A stretch of DNA of 50,635 nucleotides from Rhodococcus aetherivorans (GTDB taxonomy: Bacteria; Actinomycetota; Actinomycetes; Mycobacteriales; Mycobacteriaceae): NCBI RefSeq assembly GCF_011058165.1, contig NZ_JAALEG010000040.1, positions 1-50,635 of the forward strand. Reading direction: 5' to 3'. The position numbers and the translations under genes were made by a program. This document shows positions 19,131 through 25,792 of the stretch, one piece after another (positions within the stretch are counted from its first letter, which is position 1; every line of letters begins with the position of its first letter). The notes below the pieces were generated by a model. The model worked only from the letters and a program-made list of their open reading frames with translations. It was not told where the DNA came from and made no database searches.

Positions 19131-20045
19131 CTACCGCCAGCGACGACGGGTGGCGGCGTCGATTCGCGCACGAACGTCGTCGAAGTGGAAGAGTTCCGAC
19201 CACGTCCAGCGCATCACTTCGTATCCCTGTGCCCGGATCGCGTCTTCACGAAGCTTCTCGCGACGCACCGTCTCGGCGCTTGCGCCGGGGTCCGCAGACC
19301 GGTACTTGCCCATGCCGTCGAACTCGCCGACGACGCCGAACTCCTCCCGGAAGAAGTCGGTGCGCGCGACGAATGCGCCACCGGCTGTCCATATCTCGAA
19401 TTGCAGGACCGGGCCGGGCAGACCTGCCGCCCGAATGCGGAGGCGGCTGATCGACTCGCCCGGGCTCTCGCTTCGTCCGTCCAGGAATGCGCACATTCGT
19501 CGAGCCGCCGCAATTCCGGTTCGCGTGTCGGCTGCTGTCAAGGCGGCCGGGAGTGCGGCGTGGGCCGCAGGCCGCAGCCTCAGTGCAGAGTCGCCCAGCA
19601 CCACTGCACGGTCGGCATCCAGGCAGCGTGCCGTGTCGACGATCGTGCGCGCCGCCGAGGTCACCCGTATCCCGTCCACGATCTCCACATCGCTTGGTGC
19701 GAAAGGTGTTGCGTGCACGTGTAGTTGGGAGGTGCGACGGCCACCGGAGGGTCGATTCCGGCTGACGTGGACCAGCGTGAGGTCCGGACGCCACAGAGCG
19801 AACCCGTGCACGACGGCGGCGGAGGTGTGGCTCATCACGGCCTCGGGGCCGAGCTTGGCGGCGGCCGCGCGTACGCGCACCAGGTGCCGGCCGGCGTCGT
19901 CGAGGTCGGCTGCGATCTCCCTGGGCAGGTGGACGCCTGCGTCGAGACGCTCGAGGGCGCCGGTGCGCAGTGCTCGGCGGATCTCGTCCTCGATGAGCCC
20001 GGAGCGGACAGCGTCGCGCCGCATGATCGGGGTGTGGTCGGTCAT
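19131..20045 (-). CDS. Orphan AbiEi-type antitoxin-domain / DUF559 PD-(D/E)XK protein, paralogue 2
   Basis: A 304-residue paralogue of the protein at 5766-6659. The N-terminal winged helix (MRRDAVRSGLIEDEIRRALRTGALERLDAGVHL) and the C-terminal nuclease-like fold (RTDFFREEF, VGEFDGMGKY, RREKLREDAIRAQGYEVMRWTW) are both kept. The ATG at 20045 matches the start of paralogue 1; the frame is open to 20171 but the extra part covers the upstream motif. No toxin gene is next to it. It lies on the opposite strand to paralogue 1 and the two enclose the urea operon. Confidence 0.8.
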   Translation of the reverse strand: MTDHTPIMRRDAVRSGLIEDEIRRALRTGALERLDAGVHLPREIAADLDDAGRHLVRVRAAAAKLGPEAVMSHTSAAVVHGFALWRPDLTLVHVSRNRPSGGRRTSQLHVHATPFAPSDVEIVDGIRVTSAARTIVDTARCLDADRAVVLGDSALRLRPAAHAALPAALTAADTRTGIAAARRMCAFLDGRSESPGESISRLRIRAAGLPGPVLQFEIWTAGGAFVARTDFFREEFGVVGEFDGMGKYRSADPGASAETVRREKLREDAIRAQGYEVMRWTWSELFHFDDVRARIDAATRRRWR

Positions 20046-20104
20046 GGCGAACACGGTGCCCCGACGGAGGTGCCCTTCGGCGTGAACTCCGCGCTCCGGA
20101 CCGG

Positions 20105-20135
20105 ATCTGGGGAGCGATCGTCCGGTTGTGGAGAA
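20105..20135 (-). promoter_or_regulatory. DnaA-box-like upstream motif of paralogue 2
   Basis: Read on the minus strand, TTCTCCACA (20135-20127; one base off the DnaA box TTGTCCACA) is followed 14 bases later by CCCCAGAT (20112-20105). The pattern and its distance to the start codon match the motif at 5677-5707. Confidence 0.45.
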
Positions 20136-20222
20136 AATCGATGACGCACTGCCGCGCCGTCTCACGGCCATCCTGGCAATCAGCGGGGTTGGGCGCGCGG
20201 CTGTCCGGCCGTCGCGCGGGTG

Positions 20223-21635
20223 TCACTTGATGAGGTAGGGGGACACGGAGCTCTGGTGCTCGTTGATGACGAGCTCCTTCCCGAGGGGCGGGAACGCGCG
20301 CTGGGGGCAGTTCAGCCGCTCGCACACGCGGCAGCCGGAGCCGATGGGGGTACCGGGGTTGCTGTCGTCGAGGTCGAGGCCGTCGGCGTAGACGAGGCGG
20401 TGCGCGTGGCGCAGCTCGCAGCCGAGGCCGATCGCGAACGTCTTCGACGGCTGGCCGTAGCGGGCGGCGCGGCGCTCGACCGTGCGGGCGACCCACAGGT
20501 AGCGACGCCCGTCGGGCATCTGCGCGAGCTGGGTCATGATCTTGCCCGGGTACGCGAAGGTCTCGTACACGTTCCACAGGGGACAGGTCCCGCCGCTGGT
20601 GGAGAAGTGGAAGCCGGTGGCGGACTGGCGCTTGGACATGTTGCCCGCCCGGTCGACGCGGACGAACGAGAACGGCACGCCGCGCAGCTTCGGCCGCTGC
20701 AGGGTCGACATCCGGTGGGCGATGGTCTCGTAGCTGACGGCGTAGAAGGCGGAGAGCCGCTCGACGTCGTATCGGAAGTCCTCGGCCATCTCGTGGAACT
20801 GCGCGTAGGGCAGCATGATCGCCGCGGCGAAGTAGTTGGCGAGGCCGTGGCGGGCCAGGGCGAGGGAGGCCTCGCTGGTGAACGCGCCCTCGGCGACCAG
20901 CTTCTCGATCAGCTCCCCGCACTCGAGGTAGGCGAGCTCGGTGGCGAGCTTGAAGACCTGCTGGCCGCCCGACAGCCGCGCGGAGATCTCGAGGACGCGC
21001 GTGGCGGGGTCGAACCGGTGCAGGACGTTCTCGCCGAGGTCGACGCGACGGACGAGCTGTACGTCGTGCACCGTCTCCATGCGCTTGATGATGCCGCCGG
21101 AGATGTCGCCGCGGTGGAAGCGGATCCGGGTGGCGAGTTCCTCGGCGGCGGTGTCGAGATCGTGCAGGTAGTTCTGCCGCTGGTAGAAGTAGTCGCGGAC
21201 CTCTTCGTGCGGCATGGTGATGGTGCCGCTGCCGCTGCCGTCGCTGTAGCGGTCCTCGGTGGCGGCGGCGAGCTGGGCGGTGGTGTTGCGGAACCGCCGG
21301 TGCATGTTGACCATGGCCCGCGCCAGCCCGGGGTGCGCCGACACCATCGCGGCGATCTCCTGGGCGTCGGCGTCGATGCCCATCTCCTGATCGAGGGCCA
21401 CCTCCCGCATCTCGGCGATGAGCCGGGTGTCGTCCTGGGACGAGAAGAACGTGGTGTCGACACCGAAGACCTCGCTGATGCGCAGCAGGACCGGTACGGT
21501 GAGCGGCCGCACGTCGTGCTCGATCTGGTTGAGGTAGCTGGCCGAGATCTCCAGGGTCTTGGCCAGCGCCGCTTGGCTGAGTCCCCGCTCGGTGCGCAGC
21601 TGGCGCAGGCGGGCGCCGACGAACGTCTTTGGCAT
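20223..21635 (-). CDS. ramB: RamB-like XRE/ImmR-family acetate-metabolism regulator
   Basis: A 470-residue regulator with an N-terminal Cro/CI helix-turn-helix (LRQLRTERGLSQAALAKTLEISASYLNQIE), a central ImmA/IrrE-like domain and a C-terminal short-chain-fatty-acyl regulator domain with clustered cysteines (CRVCERLNCPQRAFPPLGKEL). RamB represses aceA/aceB in Corynebacterium and icl1 in Mycobacterium. It lies near aceA and fadB2 as in M. tuberculosis (Rv0465c, Rv0467, Rv0468), with hmp inserted between them here. A repeated TTCGCAAC motif in front of the gene suggests autoregulation. Confidence 0.92.
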   Translation of the reverse strand: MPKTFVGARLRQLRTERGLSQAALAKTLEISASYLNQIEHDVRPLTVPVLLRISEVFGVDTTFFSSQDDTRLIAEMREVALDQEMGIDADAQEIAAMVSAHPGLARAMVNMHRRFRNTTAQLAAATEDRYSDGSGSGTITMPHEEVRDYFYQRQNYLHDLDTAAEELATRIRFHRGDISGGIIKRMETVHDVQLVRRVDLGENVLHRFDPATRVLEISARLSGGQQVFKLATELAYLECGELIEKLVAEGAFTSEASLALARHGLANYFAAAIMLPYAQFHEMAEDFRYDVERLSAFYAVSYETIAHRMSTLQRPKLRGVPFSFVRVDRAGNMSKRQSATGFHFSTSGGTCPLWNVYETFAYPGKIMTQLAQMPDGRRYLWVARTVERRAARYGQPSKTFAIGLGCELRHAHRLVYADGLDLDDSNPGTPIGSGCRVCERLNCPQRAFPPLGKELVINEHQSSVSPYLIK

Positions 21636-21663
21636 CAGCCCAGCGTACGAGCGTCTACGCAGC

Positions 21664-21685
21664 TTCGCAACGACAGGTTCGCAAC
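21664..21685. promoter_or_regulatory. Direct repeat before ramB (possible RamB site)
   Basis: TTCGCAAC occurs at 21664-21671 and 21678-21685, a 14-base period, in the 59-base gap between hmp and ramB. It resembles the TTTGCAAA core of known RamB sites; autoregulation is inferred. Confidence 0.4.
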
Positions 21686-21694
21686 GTTAGCGCT

Positions 21695-22843
21695 CTACTC
21701 GAGTCCCAGCCAGGACCCCGGCGCGAAGGCCTCGTAGTGGACGGCGTCGGGCGAGACTCCCCCGCCGAGCAACGTCTGCCGGATCGACCGCATGAACGGG
21801 ACGGGACCGCACACGTACACCTGCGGATCCTTCGGCAGCTCGACGCCGTCGAGCGGGGTGTGGCCGTCCTCGCGGAGCTCTTCGAACTCGGAGTAGCGGG
21901 TCAGCATGCGGGCCCGCGGCAGACGGTCGACCAGGGCCTGCGTCTCGGCGCGCCGCGCATGGTCGTAGCTGGACCGGTCGACGTGCACGACCAGGACCTC
22001 GCGCTCGGAGCGGTGCGCCGCCAGGTGCTGCAGCGCCGCGAGCGTCGGGGTGACGCCGATGCCGGCGGAGATCAGCACCAGGGGAGCGTCGGCGTCCTCG
22101 ACGACGAGGCTGCCGAACGGATGCGAGACGACGAGTTCGGTGCCGATGCCGACGCCGCCGACGAGGAGCTGGGAGACGATCCCGCCCGGGACCCGCTTGA
22201 CGGTGACGGCCCACTCCCCCGGGACGTGGCTGCGCACGAGGGTGTACTGGCGGATCTGCCGGGTGCCGTCTCCCAGGGTGGTCGCGACGGAGATGTACTG
22301 TCCGGGAAGGAAATCCGGAAGCGGGCTGCCGTCGAGGGAGCGCAGGGTCAGGGTCGCGACCTCCGCGCCGTCGAACTGGACGTCGGTGACCACGACGACG
22401 CGCCAGATCTGACCGGGCCGGACGCCGGCCTTGTCGTAGAGTGCCGACTCCTGCTCGATGAGCGAGTTGGCCATCAGCGTGTAGACCTCGCGCCAGGCCG
22501 CGGCGACGTCGGGGGTGACCGCGTCGCCGAGCACCTCGCCGATCGCGGCGAACAGCTGGTGCCGGACCACGTCGTAGTGGGGGGCCTGGACGCCGAGCGA
22601 GGCGTGCTTGGCGGCGATCCGGGCCATGATCGCGTCGATGTCGGCGGCGTCCTCGGTGACGAGCAGCGTCGCGAAGGCGGCGACCGAGCTCGCGAGCGCC
22701 TTCTGCTGCTCCCGGTTCTCCTGGTTGGTGCGGTTGAACAGGTCGGTCCGCAGCGACGGCGCGGCCGCGAAGAGCTTTTCGTAGAACAGTTCGGAGATCT
22801 GGCCGATGTGGGCGCCGACGACCGGGAGGGTGGCCTCGATCAC
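21695..22843 (-). CDS. hmp: Flavohemoprotein / nitric oxide dioxygenase
   Basis: A three-domain protein: globin (residues about 1-130; proximal His in KHASLG), ferredoxin-reductase FAD domain (RQYTLVRS) and NAD(P)-binding domain (LISAGIGVTPTLAALQ, YVCGPVPFMRSI). It converts NO to nitrate with O2 and NAD(P)H in the cytosol. The first usable start in frame is the GTG at 22843 (382 residues), but that removes the usual first residues of the globin helix. Relatives begin MLSATS...; here the codons upstream read I-L-S-A-T-S-K-P-V, and the Met position is ATC (22865-22867) with GGAGG six bases before it. The true start may therefore be the ATC. The protein has no obvious link to the acetate genes around it. 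Confidence 0.92.
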   Translation of the reverse strand: MIEATLPVVGAHIGQISELFYEKLFAAAPSLRTDLFNRTNQENREQQKALASSVAAFATLLVTEDAADIDAIMARIAAKHASLGVQAPHYDVVRHQLFAAIGEVLGDAVTPDVAAAWREVYTLMANSLIEQESALYDKAGVRPGQIWRVVVVTDVQFDGAEVATLTLRSLDGSPLPDFLPGQYISVATTLGDGTRQIRQYTLVRSHVPGEWAVTVKRVPGGIVSQLLVGGVGIGTELVVSHPFGSLVVEDADAPLVLISAGIGVTPTLAALQHLAAHRSEREVLVVHVDRSSYDHARRAETQALVDRLPRARMLTRYSEFEELREDGHTPLDGVELPKDPQVYVCGPVPFMRSIRQTLLGGGVSPDAVHYEAFAPGSWLGLE

Positions 22844-23018
22844 CGGCTTCGACGTGGCGGAAAGGATGGCGCCCTCCTCGACTCGTGTGCGAGTGGGGAG
22901 TGGGCACGCCCGAGCGGCGTGACCGGCCCCGACTGGTCAACGCGCACATGGTAGTCGAGCGATCCTGGCCGACCCCCGATTCGACCGGGGCGACTTCCCG
23001 ATTTGCCGGACCTCCGGG

Positions 23019-23034
23019 TGTGAAACTCGTCACA
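23019..23034. promoter_or_regulatory. CRP/GlxR-type site
   Basis: TGTGA-aactcg-TCACA is a perfect match to the CRP/GlxR consensus TGTGA-N6-TCACA. It is about 340 bases before aceA and 150 bases before hmp. GlxR and mycobacterial CRP are known to control glyoxylate-cycle genes in relatives; which gene it serves here is open. Confidence 0.65.
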
Positions 23035-23189
23035 ATCTTCGTGGTGATCCGCGGCTCCGTCGCTGGTGGGCCGCGGGTGCGGGGCAGTGTCGTCGGCTGC
23101 CGGGCGGCGCGCCCGCCGGGGAACAATGCCGAGGTGATTGCTACCGACGGGTAGCTATCGGGGTCCGGGCCGGGTTCGTTGGACGCGCC

Positions 23190-23212
23190 AAAGGTTTACA
23201 ACCTTTGCAAAG
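23190..23212. promoter_or_regulatory. RamB-type inverted repeat before aceA
   Basis: AAAGGTT-tac-AACCTTT (23190-23206) overlaps the palindrome CTTTGCAAAG (23203-23212). The latter contains the TTTGCAAA core of corynebacterial RamB sites. It lies about 165 bases before aceA. Confidence 0.55.
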
Positions 23213-23376
23213 CCTCGGGAAAAACTAGCGAAGATTGGCACTAGCAACAGGTAGACGGCACTTTCCGGGTGTGTCATTGTCGAGTGGTACATCCGAAAGG
23301 TTCGCGAAGGATGTGAAGTAGTACGCACGTACTGCAGAGCGTCCGGCGCGGATCCGATCTAGAGAGTGGAGCTTAG

Positions 23377-24666
23377 ATGTCGACCACCGGCACCCCGAGG
23401 ACCGCTGAGGAAATCCAGAAGGATTGGGACACCAACCCGCGCTGGAAGGGGATCACCCGCAACTACACGGCCGAGCAGGTCGTCAAGCTGCAGGGCACCG
23501 TCGTCGAGGAAGCCACCCTCGCCCGCCGCGGCTCGGAGATTCTGTGGGACCTCGTGAACAACGAGGACTACATCAACTCGCTGGGCGCCCTCACCGGCAA
23601 CCAGGCCGTGCAGCAGGTCCGCGCCGGCCTCAAGGCCATCTACCTGTCCGGCTGGCAGGTCGCCGGTGACGCGAACCTGTCCGGCCACACCTACCCGGAC
23701 CAGTCGCTGTACCCGGCGAACTCGGTGCCGCAGGTCGTCCGCCGCATCAACAACGCGCTGCTGCGCGCCGACGAGATCGCCAAGGTCGAGGGCGACACCT
23801 CGGTCGACAACTGGCTCGCCCCGATCGTCGCCGACGGTGAGGCCGGCTTCGGTGGCGCGCTCAACGTCTACGAGCTGCAGAAGGCCATGATCGCGGCCGG
23901 TGTCGCCGGCTCGCACTGGGAGGACCAGCTCGCGTCGGAGAAGAAGTGCGGTCACCTCGGTGGCAAGGTGCTCATCCCGACCCAGCAGCACATCCGCACC
24001 CTGACCTCGGCTCGCCTCGCGGCCGACGTCGCCGACGTCCCGACGGTCGTCATCGCCCGCACCGACGCCGAGGCGGCGACGCTGCTGACCTCCGACGTCG
24101 ACGAGCGTGACCGTGAGTTCCTCGACGGCACCCGCACCGCCGAGGGCTTCTACGGCGTCAAGAACGGCATCGAGCCCTGCATCGCGCGTGCCAAGGCCTA
24201 CGCGCCGTACTCCGATCTGATCTGGATGGAGACCGGCGTGCCGGACCTCGAGGTCGCCAAGAAGTTCGCCGAGGCCGTCCGCAGCGAGTTCCCGGACCAG
24301 CTGCTCGCCTACAACTGCTCGCCGTCCTTCAACTGGAAGGCGCACCTGGACGACGCGACCATCGCGAAGTTCCAGAAGGAGCTCGGCGCGATGGGCTTCA
24401 AGTTCCAGTTCATCACCCTCGCCGGCTTCCACTCGCTCAACTACGGCATGTTCGACCTGGCCCACGGCTACGCCCGCCAGGGGATGACCGCATTCGTCGA
24501 CCTGCAGGAGCGCGAGTTCAAGGCCGCCGCGGAGCGTGGCTTCACCGCCGTCAAGCACCAGCGTGAGGTCGGCGCCGGCTACTTCGACGCCATCGCCACC
24601 ACCGTCGACCCGAACACCTCCACGGCAGCCCTCAAGGGCTCCACCGAGGAGGGCCAGTTCCACTAG
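23377..24666 (+). CDS. aceA: Isocitrate lyase
   Basis: Cleaves isocitrate to glyoxylate and succinate in the glyoxylate cycle, needed for growth on acetate and fatty acids. The 429-residue protein carries the catalytic [11 protein letters not shown] motif with C191, the same residue number as in M. tuberculosis Icl1, and NCSPSFNWK near the C-terminus. A ggag site precedes the ATG. RamB- and CRP/GlxR-like sites lie upstream, and fadB2 follows 121 bases later as in mycobacteria. Confidence 0.97.
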   Translation: MSTTGTPRTAEEIQKDWDTNPRWKGITRNYTAEQVVKLQGTVVEEATLARRGSEILWDLVNNEDYINSLGALTGNQAVQQVRAGLKAIYLSGWQVAGDANLSGHTYPDQSLYPANSVPQVVRRINNALLRADEIAKVEGDTSVDNWLAPIVADGEAGFGGALNVYELQKAMIAAGVAGSHWEDQLASEKKCGHLGGKVLIPTQQHIRTLTSARLAADVADVPTVVIARTDAEAATLLTSDVDERDREFLDGTRTAEGFYGVKNGIEPCIARAKAYAPYSDLIWMETGVPDLEVAKKFAEAVRSEFPDQLLAYNCSPSFNWKAHLDDATIAKFQKELGAMGFKFQFITLAGFHSLNYGMFDLAHGYARQGMTAFVDLQEREFKAAAERGFTAVKHQREVGAGYFDAIATTVDPNTSTAALKGSTEEGQFH

Positions 24667-24787
24667 GAACCGGCAACCGGATGTAGGTGCGCGGCGGGAT
24701 CTCGGACGACCAGGTCCCGCCGCCGCCGTATCCACCCCCTGTCAGAACCCCTTTCACGACCCCCCCACATGACGAGTAGGAGCTGAC

Positions 24788-25684
24788 GTGACCAGCGAAA
24801 AGATTCAGCGCGTCGGCGTGATCGGCGCCGGGATCATGGGCGCAGGTATCGCCGAGGTGTGCGCACGCGCTCATGTCGACGTACTTGTGTACGAGCAGAC
24901 CCGCGAACTCGCGGCTGCCGGGCGTGCCCGCATCCTCCGGTCCCTCGACCGCGGTGTCAGCAGCGGCAAGATCACCGAACGGGAGCGTGAGCAGGCCGCC
25001 TGGCGGCTGCGCTTCACCTCCGACCTCGGCGACTTCGCCGATCGCCAGCTCGTCGTGGAGGCGGTCGTCGAGGACGAGAAGGTCAAGGCCGAGATCTTCG
25101 CGGAACTCGACAAGATCGTCACGGATCCGAACGCGGTGCTGGCGTCCAACACCTCGTCGATCCCGATCATGAAGCTGGGCATCGCCACCACCCGGCCCGA
25201 GCGGGTCATCGGCATGCACTTCTTCAATCCGGTTCCGGTGCTGCCGTTGGTCGAGCTGGTCACCACGCTCAAGACCGGCCCCGCGGTCTCCCAGCGCGCG
25301 GAGGCCTTCGCCTCCGAGGTGCTCGGCAAGCAGGTCGTCCGGTCCTCCGACCGGGCCGGCTTCATCGCCAACGCGCTTCTCGTGCCCTACCTGCTGTCGG
25401 CGATCCGGATGGTCGAGTCCGGCTTTGCCACCAAGGAGGACATCGACAAGGCGATGGTCCTCGGGTGTGCCCACCCGATGGGTCCGCTCGCGCTCACCGA
25501 TCTGGTGGGCCTGGACACGGTCAAGTCGATCGCCGACTCGATGTACGGGGAGTTCAAGGAGCCGCTGTACTCGGCTCCGCCGCTCCTGCTGCGTATGGTC
25601 GAGGCCGGCCTCGTCGGCAAGAAGTCGGGCGCCGGCTTCTACGAATATGCCGACAACGGTCGTGCCGCCAAGAAAGTCAGCTAG
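24788..25684 (+). CDS. fadB2: 3-hydroxybutyryl-CoA dehydrogenase
   Basis: A 298-residue NAD(P)-dependent dehydrogenase for short 3-hydroxyacyl-CoA. The N-terminal Rossmann motif is GVIGAGIMGAGIAEVCA; the catalytic-site HFFNPVPVLPLVE and C-terminal GLVGKKSGAGFYEY are intact. The GTG at 24788 has an AGGAG site just upstream. The order aceA-fadB2 matches Rv0467-Rv0468. The enzyme links fatty-acid or butyrate breakdown to acetyl-CoA and the glyoxylate cycle. Confidence 0.94.
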   Translation: MTSEKIQRVGVIGAGIMGAGIAEVCARAHVDVLVYEQTRELAAAGRARILRSLDRGVSSGKITEREREQAAWRLRFTSDLGDFADRQLVVEAVVEDEKVKAEIFAELDKIVTDPNAVLASNTSSIPIMKLGIATTRPERVIGMHFFNPVPVLPLVELVTTLKTGPAVSQRAEAFASEVLGKQVVRSSDRAGFIANALLVPYLLSAIRMVESGFATKEDIDKAMVLGCAHPMGPLALTDLVGLDTVKSIADSMYGEFKEPLYSAPPLLLRMVEAGLVGKKSGAGFYEYADNGRAAKKVS

Positions 25685-25701
25685 GTAGGTAGCACCACAC
25701 C

Positions 25702-25769
25702 GCACCTCGGCGCCCGTGTGCCGACAGCACAGCCGTCGCGCTGACTGTCGGGACACGGGCGCGAGGTGC
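25702..25769. terminator. Large hairpin between fadB2 and the metE-like gene
   Basis: A 24-bp stem made of blocks of 8, 9 and 7 pairs with a one-base bulge (25710) and one mismatch (25720/25752) closes on a 17-base loop (25728-25744). It starts 17 bases after the fadB2 stop and ends 23 bases before the metE-like ATG. It may terminate fadB2 transcription; lying so near the ribosome binding site, it may instead act as a leader element of the next gene. Confidence 0.6.
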
Positions 25770-25792
25770 ATCGAGGGAAAGGTCGACCCCGA

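Larger units (their letters stand above)
22868..23376. other. 509-bp divergent control region of hmp and aceA
   Basis: No credible gene lies here; the one open frame (22885-23154) has no family features. The stretch holds a perfect CRP/GlxR palindrome at 23019-23034, a short inverted repeat GCTACC-gacg-GGTAGC at 23140-23155, RamB-like sites at 23190-23212 and a repeated ACTAGC at 23225-23230 and 23241-23246. Confidence 0.7.

Noticed and set aside
22885-23154. 89-codon plus-strand gene between hmp and aceA
   Set aside because: No ribosome site, no family features, and it covers the CRP/GlxR site.
25685-25792. Cobalamin riboswitch before the metE-like gene
   Set aside because: The 108-base gap is too short for a cobalamin riboswitch, is filled by one hairpin, and shows no recognisable B12 box.
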